From Larimichthys crocea (lineage: Eukaryota; Chordata; Actinopteri; Sciaenidae), in contig NC_040017.1 in assembly GCF_000972845.2 (NCBI RefSeq), forward strand, positions 22,529,606 through 22,593,605: a DNA stretch of 64,000 nt, read 5' to 3'. Below, one piece after another: positions 1 through 15,420 of this stretch (positions within the stretch are counted from its first letter, which is position 1; every line of letters starts with the position of its first letter). The notes below the pieces were generated by a model. That model did not search any database. It saw only the letters and a program-made list of their open reading frames with translations, and was not told the origin of the DNA. The position numbers were made by a program, and so were the translations under genes.

Positions 1-3000
1 CCCACTGTACCCTGTAGGCAGGGTCCATATCAGTCCTCCAGCTCACAATAAGCTCTTATCGTAGCAGAACAGAAGTCTCTGACAAAATCCTTCAGGGACA
101 ATTTGATATCGTAAAAAAAACATGATTATTATTATATACTTAAACATACTATACTTTAACATCTTAAGTCTACAGCACAATTTTGATTTTGCAGTCTTGA
201 ACATTAATTCTTCAGCTAGTCTTTGTAGTTGAATTTTCTAGTATTTGCCTTTTTTCTAGTGTCAACATCAAGACTGTGGAAAGACAAGTTTAGTTGTTTT
301 TTTTTACAGTAACTTGGACCAGACAGTTTCTTTTTCATCCCACAGTTCTGCTGTAGATTAGTGACAACTGGAGGAGCCTTAGCAAGACTGTGCATGAAAA
401 GCCCTCCAACCCTGACACAAATAGTGGTCCTTCTTTGGGATTAACAGCAGAACGTTTTATGCAGAAATAACAGTAATTCCACTTGTTTTCACTATCCAAG
501 CATGTAAATTGCCTTGTGTAATTCACTAGGCGATTTGCTGAGGAAGTAAAAGGATAAAAGGATTTCAAAGATGGAGTGGGATTTCAAATCAAATACAGTA
601 TGCAAAACAGGAATGATGAAGAAACATTTGTCCTCTGGATCATGTTTTTAATTATATATTTAATAGGTATTAGTGACACTGTGAAGTAACTCAAGGATTC
701 TACCAAACCTTGAGTCAGTACTGTTTTTGCAGATAACAATAACCAAAATATTCCCAACTGGAAAAAAAAATCAATCTAACTGTTTTTTTTATATATATTT
801 TATTTTATTAATATTGCATCATCTTTCATATTGCCTGCTAGGCAGAATAAATATTTTGGAAGAGTTTACTTGTAATCATTGCTCTGCTCTCCCAAAGATG
901 AGGTGCAAAGAGCAGACAGTTGAAGATGAAATTCACAATTTTTTAATATCCTCCTTTTCATTTTCAGAACTTTTGTGTTTGGAGTTTATTTCATTGCCCA
1001 CAGAAGCCCGGGGTTGCATTGCTCATGTAAATGCTTTTTGTCTTTGACTGACAGTTCATTCTAAATAGAGAACTGGGTTGAATAGTAATGGTATGTTTAC
1101 AACCCTGCTGCTACCTGCTGAAAAAGGAGTTACTGCAGAAACAATCTCATAATAATGCAGAGTCTAGCATTGCAGATTCGCTGCTGGAACATCATCGATT
1201 TGTCAAAATACCTAGAAGTACTGATTAGCTAAATGTTTTCTCACTTTTATATATGTTCAAACAGCACATTTCCATGTAAAGGTAATGTAGGTAGAGCTCA
1301 GCCGCCACTTCTGGAGCCCCATTTTGACATATAGCTGCAATGTTCACGCCTCATCTGTATCGCTGCTGAATCAGTAGGATATTATCTTGAGATGTGTTTT
1401 GCCTAATCATATTTGATGAGATTAAACAGATCACTCACACTTCCACTTGTGACAGGGGCGAGTGGAAGTTAGAAGGAGTCAAATGATCTGGAACAAAGAA
1501 CATGAGCTTGTGTATCCCCCTGGATGCATCACCATGCCATTAGTCTAGATGAATGTGTACAGTCAGATACAATTCCCTTGTTTGCTGCATGAGGGCTTCC
1601 ACTTTGTGAGGGATCGGCTCCGCTGTTCGAAACAGGCCACATGCAGGACTGTGGATTGATGATTAAAACAGGGCTACCCACTGTATTTTAAACTCATTCA
1701 TCCACACTGACTCACATTCTCTCTCGTGCATCTTTAAATAACCTGCCCGGGGATTGTCTGTCTGCCATTTGATTTATTCTATATTGTATTTTTAGATCTA
1801 ATTAAAACAAACTTTTCTGTATTATTTGGCTGAATTTTGAATTGTGCAGACTCAAGAGAGTACATAAAGGGAAACCTTGTCTTGGATAGTCTTTTGGGAG
1901 AAAAAAACTAGTACCTGTGGCATAAGGTATGCAATAAATAGCGTGCCATCTGTTTGGCTTTGAACACTTGAGATTCTTCCAAGGAATTCACCAGAGACTT
2001 AATTAAAGTTGGAATCTTAGTGAGTGGGAGACTGATGTTACTCCAATAAAGTGACAGCTATAGGAAATCTTATCATTAGTTTAATAACACAGATTAATTT
2101 GTCTTTAACGTGAAAAGACAGTGCTGCACTTTTATTAAAGAGTTTATCCATAGAAATTGTCAGAAGATATCAATCTGATGCTTGTTTTGTGGCTGTTCAA
2201 TCAGGTTTTGTAACCTTTTTAAAATGCTAGTTTTCATTTATTCTTGTGGGGCCTGCCATTTACAGCTAATGTGCATATCTAATGGAAACGCAGGAAATGA
2301 TGTATGTTCACACAGGAAATATCATGTTGAATGTGGACGAGATGTGCTAGCGGCTGAATGGATAATTAGCCACTTAATGAGTGGATAACAAGCCACCATT
2401 TTTTGGGAAAGATGATGTGCCACTAGCTCATTATCAAAAGCAACAATGCCTGTACTGTTGGGAGAACTTGAAATGTCATGTCTCAGAAAACTGTAGTTAA
2501 AAGATTAATAACTGCTGGCATAAACTTGTGTGGTTGAAACCATAGCTGCTTTATTGCTGTAGTTGGAAGCATGTTTGTCATTTATTATTAAAGTGCTCCT
2601 GATTACATCACTGACAAGACAAGGGGATAATTGTCAGGTTTACATGTATTTGTCTGTGCATCTAAAGCCAAAAACTACATAATGTCCTAAATCCATTAGT
2701 ATGTTCTCTGTATGTATCTCTGGACAAGACAACAGTGTATATAATTCAGGTATTTTTAAAAAAACAAAGCACTCCTCTGGATGCTTTCTATTTTTTCCAC
2801 TTTAAATTGCAATGGCATGTGACGACATCAGGTTTTAATTGCCTGTGGTTTTAAATAGCAGCAACATATGCTACATATGCTTTAGCTCAACGCACTGCTG
2901 TTTGCATCGTTTTATCTATTGCATCAATAATCACATACATGTATGTATATTGTACATATAGACAGTGATTTGTCTTGCAAGTCAAGTTCACCTTGTGTTT

Positions 3001-6000
3001 ATTGCTTTACAATTTCATGATGATTTAATTAAATGTATGTAAAATGATATATTAAATTAAATATGTTTAAGTCAGGATTTATTGAGTTGCGTTCATCACA
3101 CAGTGAACTACGCTGTTCGAACTAGAAGGTAGTCACGTTGATCGCTAAAACAGTAAATATCAATTATTATATAATAAATATAATAAGAGATAATAAATAT
3201 AATTTTATACATGGTTTAAACAGATTGCTGTATTTGATTACTGCTGTTAATTAAAAAACACATGTGGGTTGTTAAAGAATGTAGCTGTGCAAAAATACAG
3301 TATGGCTGATATTTTATCTTAGATTAAGAACATTATCACGTAGAAAATAAATACTAGACCCTAATATAAATAAAAGTTTGTCTTAAAGTATTTTAAAAAG
3401 TCACACTTTGGAATTGGAAGAGGTGACACAGCACATTGCAAGCATATAACAGAGCTTGTCTTGTAGGGTTTGTAGGGTTGGAGCTGTTAAAGAGCGCATA
3501 CAAAAAGAAGGGACGGACCAGTGGGATTTCTAAGGCATGAATACTTCCAATGCAGCGTGCCAGTTGTCTTTATGATGCCAGTCAGTGTGATGGTGAGCCT
3601 CAGGGATTACTCCAGACAGACAGCTCAGCAAGACAACTGATTAAATAGTAGTGAGAAGAGAGAAAATGTTTAATTCAGCCATATTTAGTATTCAAGGGAT
3701 GGACAGCCATACAAGAGTTCACCTTGAGGGGTCATCAGGAGAGAAAGTCCAGAATCCCAAAGAGCTGCTAGAGCAAGTTTCCACATAGCATTTGGAAACA
3801 CAACTTGATTGTGTTTTTAATTGCTTTGATTGTTGAGTTTACTTTGGGTGAATTGAAAATAGTAATGCAGCACATAGTGAATTAAGAGACTGTCGTGCAG
3901 CTCTATAAACTTTGTGATGGATTCACGAGCAAATTCAAACTTCAAGTGATGGATATAAAGTAATATGTTCCTCAAACCTACAGTTCACTGCATTATTATT
4001 GCATTTCAGGTCAGTCATGTTTCATGCCATGTCTTTATATCGCAGAAATGAAGAGAAAAAATGTTCACCTTACATTCAAAGGTAATATTTTCTTCTAAAA
4101 CTAATTGTCACATGTATTATCCTTTATACTCACAGTACAACAAATGCCCCCAAATAAGACATTAAGACAGATAAATGCTCACTCAGAAGGAGTCTGAACT
4201 GTGGATTATTTCTATTATATGCAACATTACATTCTGTTCATGTTGGGTACAGCACAATGTGGGATGAAGTCGCTGTGGTGTACATCTTTTTCAGTACTTT
4301 GAAGATTTCTAAGCATAAGTTTGGAAATTCTTCATCATAATACTCTCAAAACCTTCTGTTCAGTGTTTGCAGCTTCACGTAATTCAAAACAATACTATTT
4401 ATATTAGCTTGGCTCCGTGAAAGACTGCCAGCTATAGAGAAATGATGAAATCCCTGTGTTGAAATACCTCACTGTGACGTTCAAAACTAATTCAATTATA
4501 TGCATCACCAGTTCAATAGACCTACAGAATTGGGTTATTGTCTGAAATGATGAAAAAAAGAAAAATACCAGTAAACCATGTGTGAATGGAGTTTAATGTA
4601 AAAATGATTTTCACAAAGAGGTGCCAAAATGGGCTTCAGGAATTAGGGATATGATTTCTGCAGTCATTTGCCAAATTATTTACTCTGCAACAGCTTAGTA
4701 TGCATCTTCAGATTGTGAGAACACTTAACTTTAAGTTATAAGCAATAGAAATGTGTAATAAATGGTTTTTAAAACACTATAATTTAGCTGTAAGCAGATA
4801 TAAAGACATTTAGGTGTTTATTAAAGAACAGTATTTGTCAGCAATTCAGGACATATTTTATATTATTCTAACTGTATTTTACTATTTGTCATTCATTACC
4901 TGTTTATACAGCAGCCTCCTCTTGGGTGTCCAAAGGAGTTGTGATTTTTGGATATTAATAGACTCTTATATCTGCTCACTGCAACATTATATTTAGTTTT
5001 AAAATATTTATTAAATGTTTGTATACTGCTTATAAATGCTAAATAGTGAGACAATAGACAACTATAGTATCCGTGTGGTGCTGGGGGAAGGCAAACAGTT
5101 AAAAAAACAGCACAGTGGAAACTTTTTCTTAAGTCGAGCTGCTGTTAGTCATAAAAAAGCACCGTGCATCATGCACCGCTCAAGAGGGATAAATATTCCA
5201 AAAATGTACTGTATAATTTTTTATATACTGTATAGGTGGCTCATTAAATCAAGGCTACATGTTTGGGTTTTGATAAATAGCTCATTGCATCAAACATGGG
5301 GTGTGAATACGTCTGTGGAAAGTCAATATGGATGATGAGTTTCATGATGAGAACCAGGAGATCCCAGAAATGCTGTCTGCTGCGTGTAAAACCCAATATC
5401 ACACCATCAGTCAACAGTAAAGATAAAAATATGCAGGTCTCATCAACAATACCTAAAAGGCCATTTAGACATGGTCCCATTCCCTGCTCTCATTTCATGT
5501 AAAAATATTAATATGTCACACAGCAATGAAACGCTGTGAGGCAGGTAAGTGGAAGGAAATTAACATCACCATTGCCCCAACCTTCACCACCTGCACCACC
5601 TTGTCTCTGCAGTTTTGTGATAATGATGTTAGAGTCACAGAGACCCCCTGATCAGGGAAAACAGGAAAGCACCCCAGAGATTTCCAGATACTCTGAGCAT
5701 AACCTTGATCTGCTGAGCCATCTCATTGACACAGAGCCTAAACCACAATAATCATCATACAGTAAATAGCCTCTCTATACATCTACAAAACAAGTAGCTA
5801 TACAACACTGTCTGTGAGTTTAAAGACAAGTGACATTTCTCCATTGTTTTGGTTCTGTACTCCAGAAATGAAAGGAAATAATAATTCCTTAGAGTCACTT
5901 CAAGACTGTCGACATCAATTTTGAGGTAGCTCACCTCCACTGTAAAACACTGTAGGATGTCCTGACTTTTAAAGCACAGTTCCTCAATTTTAAGGCAATT

Positions 6001-9000
6001 GCTGAAGGACAATGATCCAAACATCTGAACATTTCTTTTTTAAACGCCAAGTCCCAGAAATATGCAAGAAGGGAAGATGACTGCAGTATAAGCCTGTCAG
6101 AGCATCACCAGGGAAGATGTCTGCTGATCTCTGTGGGTCACACACACTTCAGAAAGAATTTGCAACCAAGTATGAAAATCTGATTTAAAAAGTTTATTTT
6201 TGTTGCCTTGTAGCTATTGGTCCTTGACAATTCATCTGATGTAGATGTAAACACCATCAAATTAAAAACTGTCATTGTCGCTTCAGCCTTAGTCACGTGT
6301 TTGAGTTCAGAGACAACAGAAAAGAGAGAGAGGGAACAAATCTGCTACGTTTCTACCTGTTATAGTCCATAAAAAGTTCCACTGTTTATCTATCAGTAAG
6401 TAAGTGAAGATCAGGTCAGTTACAATAACAAAGTAGATAATACACTTCACTTGACCTGTTATGGTGGTATTGACCTGTATTGGCCAGAGGTAGTGTTAAT
6501 GGCTTGCAGTACAGCTGTATCTGCATTACAGGTCAATAACACTGCTCCATCTTTCAGTATAGTACTACTACTACTTGAAACAACATGTTTACTGTGTTTG
6601 CATGTGGCAGATATCAGTAATGAACCTCAGATGGAAGGAGCAAGTGGCTATGACAAAAGTATGTTGCCATTTTCCTCTTAACTATTCATAGTCATATCTC
6701 TTTTTTTTTTAGCGGTGTTAAAATCATATGCTGCAATATCACAAGGGCTACGCATCAGTTCACATGCCCAAGGAATGAAAGAAGAGGGCATTCACAGCAA
6801 CAGTAAGTGCAAGTGCGCTAAAAGGTTTTCCAGTGAATCACAAAATATTCCTCAACAGATTTCTTTTGAATTAGCACTTTGGCATTTTTAAATATATTTT
6901 GTCAAGGACATGCAGGCTGCTGCTGCTGTGTATGTTCTACTGTGTTATAGTTATGGCAGTGAAGGACCGATGAGACTCACCAACAAGAAAGAAAAAAAAA
7001 ATCAATATAGCATTTTCAAAGTCATCTGTGCATGGAATGAAACAAATTAAAGGTGTGGAGTAAAAATAAATCCTTTATTGAAAGAACCTTTACAACTGAT
7101 TTCTTATAAAAGTTGTAAATTCATAGTCCATTGCTCATTGCTTCATCAAATATATTATGAAATGAGGTCAACCATTATATTAAATTAGGCCAAATAGAAA
7201 AATAGACATTTATGTCAGTTCATTTGATGACATATCAACTGATGTCCAGCTATTTCAAACTCTACACGGATGAGACTAGAGAACAGTATTATAGCAGAAA
7301 GACTGACTGACTAAGAACTTTTCCCCCTTTTTATTCTAGTAATGCATGTATACAAATATTGACTAAATGATTTGATTAAGTTGTGTGTTAAGGTTATAAA
7401 CCTTTATTGCTTGTGTTTGATGTATCGTTGTTTAATCTTGTAATATTTCAGGAATTCCTTGAAATATTAATTGCAGCCCTTCTTCAGCGATTAATCTGTC
7501 CACAGCTGAGAGTCTGATGCTGTTTGGTGGATGTGTTGTTTTGTTAGAGGAAAACATAAAATAAAGCAAGGTTAAAGTTTCATCAATCCTGTTTACTTAC
7601 AGGGGGGGACTGTTTAGTTATAGCCATATATAGTACTGAAGGCACCAACAGATTCATTCAGCTTCTACTTACTGTAGAAATGCTGACTGAAAAAAGGGAT
7701 ACAAGACCCAGAAACCCAGGATGAGTGGATGGAAGAGGTTGCTCATCCTAATTTAGTATCAAGTCCTGCTGGAGTTGTGGATGCACCTGGGAGTCCGACT
7801 CCCTTCGATAAACAAACAGACAGAAGACCCCTCTGATGAGTCTTCTGAAGAGGCAAGTTAGAAGTCTGACTGGAGTGAGTATCCACTCTCTGAGGGCAAA
7901 GCAAGAACCGGTAAAATCAGGAGGAGCAGAAAAAAACAAACAAACCAATCCAACCGAACCAAAAACAGATCCCCAGCATCAGGACCACCAGCTGACAAAA
8001 GAGAGACTGGGACTCATATCAGGATGAGCAACTCCTCCTCATACTGATCCCCATCTCTGGATCTGTTCATCAGTTAGGAATTCTGGGGTACGTCGACAAA
8101 ATTATTTTTAAAAAGATGCACACATTGTCTCATTTGTGCATCTTTTTAAAAATGTTTTGTCTGTACTGTTGGCTCGAGGTTTTACAAAGAAATGCATTGC
8201 TGTTGTTAGTGTCTTGCTGCTGTGAAATGTACAAAGGTCACAGATGTTTTACCTCATAAAATGATTACAACATTTTAATCTGCTTGATTATTGAATGATT
8301 CATGAAAGTAAAATATGAAAACACTATACTCAAATCTGATCCAAACAACACCTGAGCTTGTTTTTGGCCATTTATTAAGGTCATTATTATACTATTACTT
8401 AATTTGTCTTACATTAATACAGCTATTTGCAATCCAGGTTACGTATTATATTAAAAAAAACATGTTAACATCGAGAAATAGTTTTATTTATTATTAACTA
8501 TTTATTAGAAAAAGTTTTATTTTCCAACTTTGATTATATAATGCTGCCATCTGCTGGCCAGTGTATACCAACTTTGCAGGTAATTTCACCCAAATGCCTG
8601 TGACTACTGAACATTTGTCTTTGACTGTGTGTCCTTGTGATTTCTGTTCATCATATAACTATGTGCTATGTGGATTTTAAATGTTATTTAAATAGCATGA
8701 AATGATAATGGGCTTTCAAAGACACACTATATGGGTGCTTACTGTATGTAAAGAGTGCACTTTGCTGATAAATCACCTTTCCACAATAGCACATATTTGT
8801 AATGATCTCATTTACACCTCACCCTGGAGGAACAAAACCCACTTAACAATCTATATGAATTTTCTTTTTTAATTTCCATCTCTGTCCTGGGAGGGGGCAG
8901 GATATCCAAAATTTGATTAATGTCCAATAACTGCATGTTTTAATTGCCAGAGTGTAATCCACAATTATGCACGATTTATCTAAGAACTAATCATCAATTG

Positions 9001-9495
9001 GAGAGAGACTTTTCACAGTTCTATAATTCATAAGAGGAAGATCAACAGATTTCATAAACAGATATCTAGCATATTGTTGACTATGTTGTGCAATTATTAA
9101 TGTGGTATCAGGCCTGAAAATAATAGCCTGTAATAGCCTGGTAGTGATACACAGCGGTGCCATTTGAGAAAAGAAACACCTAGGGCAAGGTGTGATCTGC
9201 AGGAGTATTAAAATTGCAAAATATAACCGAGGTCCATGAATAAAAACTCTGAGAAATATATCGTTTTAATGTTTCTTTTTGAAATATATGCCTATTAGCT
9301 CAATATTCTGTGTCTCAAATTGCATAAATGTTTTCTACCTTGTATCCCAATGATGTCCCAAGTGTGTTTGTGAGACAAAAACAAAACAAAACACACGCAC
9401 AATATTGAATGCATTTCCTTTTAGGTTAACACTTATTTTCAGGAGAAGCGACTTCAATGACAAAGCACCAGTAAAATGCCCATGTCTGACCACTA
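1..9495. other. AT-rich intergenic region, no gene recognised
   Basis: All open frames here are short, lack recognisable domains and look like chance frames in AT-rich DNA. No splice-linked set of frames resembles LTN1, the gene beyond RWDD2B in human. The only clear structure is a hairpin at 8095-8161. The last few hundred bases should hold the rwdd2b 3'UTR; an ATTAAA on the minus strand at 9265-9270 is a possible poly(A) signal. Conserved non-coding elements may be present but cannot be judged from one sequence. Confidence 0.6.
8095..8161. repeat. long perfect hairpin (inverted repeat)
   Basis: The segments 8105-8122 and 8135-8152 are perfect 18-base reverse complements around a 12-base loop. 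Beyond a small unpaired bulge, 8095-8101 and 8155-8161 pair for seven more bases. It could be the relic of a small fold-back element or a structured RNA. No target-site duplication was identified. Confidence 0.75.
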
Positions 9496-11760
<2,265 letters not shown>

Positions 11761-11859
11761 TCCTTTTAGTTGCACTACTGCCTCCCTCTGGCATTACTCA
11801 GCCACTATTTCCTTTCCTTTGCAACCTTGTAACTGGCCCGTTTGCTTTCAATACCATAA

Positions 11860-12302
11860 ATTACGGTGGCCCTGAAGTGCAAAACACAACAGCAAATTCA
11901 AAAACACAATAGTAAATCATAAAACACAATAGCAAATGTAAAAACACAATAGCAAATCAAAAAACACAATAGCAAATCAAAAAACACAATAGCAAATTCA
12001 AAAACACAATAGCAAATCAAAAAACACAACAGCAAATTCAAAAACACAATAGCAAATCATAAAACACAATAGCAAATGTAAAAACACAATAGCAAATCAA
12101 AAAACACAACAGCAAATTCAAAACGGAAAAGGTAGGTACCCTCGGGCGACATGAATCGTCGCTGATTGGACTCCTGGTCCGTCCTTTGAACTGGAAGGAC
12201 ATGGTTTAGATGTTTTCAAAATATGATCACTGTTAACTTTCTGAATTTGCTGTTCTGTTTTTTGATTTGCTGTTGTGTTTTGCACTTCAGGGCCACCGTA
12301 AT
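11860..12302. mobile_element. 443-bp non-autonomous element with inverted ends and internal minisatellite
   Basis: The left end starts ATTACGGTGGCCCTGAAGTG and the right end is its reverse complement; about 40 bases match before the ends diverge. Between them, 11881-12128 is a tandem array of about 12 copies of a 20-bp unit (core AAAACACAATAGCAAAT plus a variable trinucleotide). Part of that unit also appears inverted inside the right arm. There is no coding capacity, and the target-site duplication is ambiguous, so the superfamily is not assigned. Confidence 0.75.
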
Positions 12303-12357
12303 AAATATCTATTTGCCCCCCACACTTAGTATCTTGGACCCTGGTGTCCTCTCGTCC

Positions 12358-12360
<3 letters not shown>

Positions 12361-12450
<90 letters not shown>
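12361..12450. repeat. (TCTA)n microsatellite
   Basis: Ninety uninterrupted bases of TCTA, about 22 copies. The plus-strand open frame over it is an artefact of the repeat (Tyr-Leu-Ser-Ile reiteration). Confidence 0.98.
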
Positions 12451-12452
<2 letters not shown>

Positions 12453-12599
12453 CTTCCCTAACCTGTCCACTTTTTCATTTCCTGGGATTCCTGTGTGTGC
12501 TGGTACCCACATGAATATTATATCTTAAACTATACCTTGAATTATTAAACAGTATTTCAGACACTATAGGTCTTGATGGGCTCTGGCTGATCCTGGTTT

Positions 12600-12990
12600 A
12601 ATAGTTGATAGTGCTGACGCTGAGTGACTACAGATGATTATTTTATTCGCTATCACAACAGCGTTGTACGTCAAAACAAACAGACACAAGAAGAGTTTCT
12701 TCCCACAGGCCATCACTCTGTTGAACAGTTAACAGCAGACACGCACTGTCAGAAACTGTCTCTGTGCAATAACCCTCTGTCTAAACAGCCACTGCACCTG
12801 TCAGCTGCTTGTTCTCTGCCCAAATGCAGTTTTGTTATTTAAGATATCTAAATATCATCACTTATACTCTGTGTGCATACTGTCATATCCATCTACCCTA
12901 TGTACATCACATTTCTTTTAGCACCTTTTGCATTCTGTACCATTGTCTTACTGTCTGCGAGTGTAAAACTGATCCTGATTCTGATCGTCC
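12600..12990 (+). mobile_element. LINE 3' end remnant
   Basis: Around 12680-12740 a degraded frame keeps the pattern of the extreme C-terminus of fish L2/Rex-type LINE ORF2 (Phe-Leu-Pro ... His, then a Leu-rich end). An AT-rich tail with GTAAAACTGATCCTGATTCTG near 12965 follows. It is fragmentary and non-coding now. Confidence 0.5.
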
Positions 12991-13931
12991 ACCCACATGT
13001 AAGGCTAACTTTACTGCATACACACTCAAATAATCTGATGTTTTTCTAAGTACCCCAGTCTGCCCCTGTTTCCTCTGTTAGTAGTGGATCCTCAAGATGG
13101 ATTTACTCAATGTAATTCCTTTCTTTATAACTGTAACACTCCCGTGCTTAATACTCGGTGTCTCCATAGCCACACAAGCATCTTGCAGCATTAAGTCTGG
13201 TCTCACAGACCACATCACAGTTTAACAAAATTCAGTTTAATGGACTTTTATTTGTCCTGCAACGTCCTGACCTGCCCACCTAATGCTTGTATTTTTATTT
13301 CTCCTAGCAAGTGTGACTTTCATTTATCCGGGCAGTAAATGTTTTCTACTGAAGCTCAGAAGCATTTCACCTGCCTCAACCTGAAGAGCACACCTTTGTG
13401 CCAATTTCACTGTCCCTAAGCAAACTTTCAAAGCATGAGCCTGAATTAGCATCCAGGTCTGACAGCTCAGATTTATATTAGATTACCATGAGATGGCAAT
13501 ATTATCTCTATGTTGCTCTGTTGTAGATTAGGGAGAAGACAAGTATAGGAGAGACTGATAGTAAAGAGTGAAGGAGAGAAGAGGAAAAGAGCAGGAGAAG
13601 AGTGTGGAAAGACAGAAATAAGGAAGTAAACAACAGAGTGAAGCTAAGGAGAAAAGAAAGAAGGGTGAAGAAAAGAAAAGCATTGAAGGAGATAATATAA
13701 TATATAAGATAATATATATGTGATAACATTGTGTAGGCATGCAGGAAACATTCTGCATACAGATAAAGTGTTTGTTTAATTACAAATTAAATATTCTATG
13801 AAAATCCAGAAATGATATGTTAATAAAAAAGCTGGTTAAAATACATAAAAAGTACTTGTCCCCGTTTTTTATTTCATAATGATAAAATTTAACGATTTTT
13901 CACCTCTGCATTCAGAAATCTGGTCACCTTA
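12991..13931. other. non-coding spacer with a purine-rich strand
   Basis: No gene is seen. 13530-13690 is strongly purine-rich on the plus strand (GA-rich low complexity), which produces spurious minus-strand frames rich in Leu, Ser and Phe. The rest is unremarkable AT-rich sequence. Confidence 0.6.
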
Positions 13932-14105
13932 CCATAGAGTGAGTTTATTTAACCCACTGATCGTTCAGATTTTGACCCTTTTGCTAAATGACCAGATGCA
14001 TGCATGCATTTTTCTACCAGGGATGTGGACGAAACTCCAAGAAGATGAGACTCCTCGGTCAGATCCACATTGCCTGGTGATCAGTTTGTACAGCTGGAGT
14101 GTGTG
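13932..14105 (+). pseudogene. broken duplicate of usp16 intron 2 end plus exon 3
   Basis: This 174-bp stretch matches usp16 from the last bases of exon 2 (CCATAGAGTGAGT), through the non-transposon part of intron 2 including its acceptor, to the last base of exon 3. It lies 1.7 kb upstream of the usp16 start codon. It has lost about 20 bases in the middle of the exon copy (after GGATGTGGACGAAACTC) and 14 bases of intron, and it lacks the hAT-like element found in the real intron. Retained intron sequence argues for DNA-level duplication rather than simple processed retroposition. It cannot encode a useful zinc finger. Confidence 0.85.
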
Positions 14106-14327
14106 CAAAATCCACCAAAGACTTGATGACATTTATGACTTTCTCACTTTCCACTGTACTTTTTATATACTCTCTCCAGGTTACTGTGTTCTAAATGTTC
14201 TAAAAAATTATTCTACTTTCTCTAAATAGTAAATGGAGTTATAAAGGTTATTTCCACATAACTTTAAATCCATACCCTCCCCAATTGTCTTATTCACACC
14301 CATCCCACCCACCACCTGTTTGACCTG

Positions 14328-15420
14328 TTGCCCTCTGGCAGACGCTACAGGGGCACTAGAGCCAGGAGGACAAACAGACTCAGGAACAGTTTCTTTCCCA
14401 AAGCCATCACCATCTTAAATGCACACATGCACTAGCCCCCCAACATGCAAAAACCTCTTGTGCAAAAATCTTAACCTGTGTGTCACGAGCAATAACCTCA
14501 TGTGCAATAATTGTATAACTGCTTTTACCATGTGCTATGCAAACACAAGCAAGATGCAGCATTCACTTTTTATGAATACGCCCTGATTTCTTTGTATCGC
14601 ATCTTTATTTTTGCATTTTGTGTTTATATTGTGTTTTTATCTTTGTCTATACTGCACTATTACCTATATTAGTAGTTTAAAAATCTGTATTTATATTTCC
14701 TTTCCGATTACATGTAATATTATTTATATCATTCCACTACTTTTGAAATTTTCTACCTTAGTACTTGTTTTGAACATCTGTACACTTGTCTTTTAATGCC
14801 TGTTTGTTTTTTGTTTTGTTTTTTGTCTATTGTAGAGGCTGACTTATATTTCTGTCTGTTCGTTGTGGGTTTTTGCCCTTTTATTTGATTCTAGTGTATA
14901 TTACACTTTCTGCTGCTGTAACAAGTGAATTTCCCCGCTGTGGGATAAATAAAGTATAATCGAATGTAATCTAATGTAATCTAATCTCTGTATATATATT
15001 GTGTTTTTATCTTTGTCTATACTGCACTATTACCTGTATTAGTAGTTTAAAAATCTGTATTTATATTTCCTTTCCGATTACATGTGCAATATTATTTATA
15101 TCATTCCACTACTTTTGACATTTTCTACCTTAGTACTTGTTTTGAAAATCTGTACACTTGTTTTTTGTCTATTGTAGAGGCTGACTGATACTTTTGTCTG
15201 TTTGTTGTTTTGTTTTTTTGCCCTTTTATTTGATTCTAGTGTATATTACACTTTCTGCTGCTGTAACAAGTGAATTTCCCCATTGTGGGATAAATAAAGT
15301 ATAATCTAATCTAATCTCTGTATTTAAATTGTGTTTTTATCTTTGTCTATACTGTACTATTACCTATATTAGGACCAGCACTAATTCCGTTGTGCAATGA
15401 CAATAAAAGCTTCATTCATT
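14328..15420 (+). mobile_element. LINE (L2/Rex-like) 3' ends, tandemly reiterated
   Basis: 14328-14425 encodes the typical ORF2 C-terminus of fish LINEs (LPSGRRYRG ... TNRLRNSFFPKAITILN). Two long near-identical 3' tails follow, about 14625-14990 and 14998-15316. Each contains GTGAATTTCCCC and GATAAATAAAGTATAATC and ends in repeats of the ATCTA type. A truncated third copy at about 15325-15372 runs into a different LINE tail (TTGTGCAATGACAATAAA, to about 15420). There is no intact reverse transcriptase, so these are dead 5'-truncated insertions. Confidence 0.8.

Noticed and set aside
7738..8032. Inverted 12-base words (GTTGCTCATCCT and its complement) about 295 bp apart with short frames between
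   Set aside because: The ends do not extend, no target duplication was seen, and the frames have no recognisable domain, so a chance or decayed repeat is likelier than a gene.
12223..12528. Plus-strand frame of 101 aa over the TCTA repeat
   Set aside because: It is produced by the microsatellite reading as a Tyr-Leu-Ser-Ile reiteration and spans the end of a transposon-like element.
13508..13758. Two overlapping minus-strand frames rich in Leu, Ser and Phe
   Set aside because: They are translations of a GA-rich low-complexity tract and would be taken for membrane proteins only by composition.
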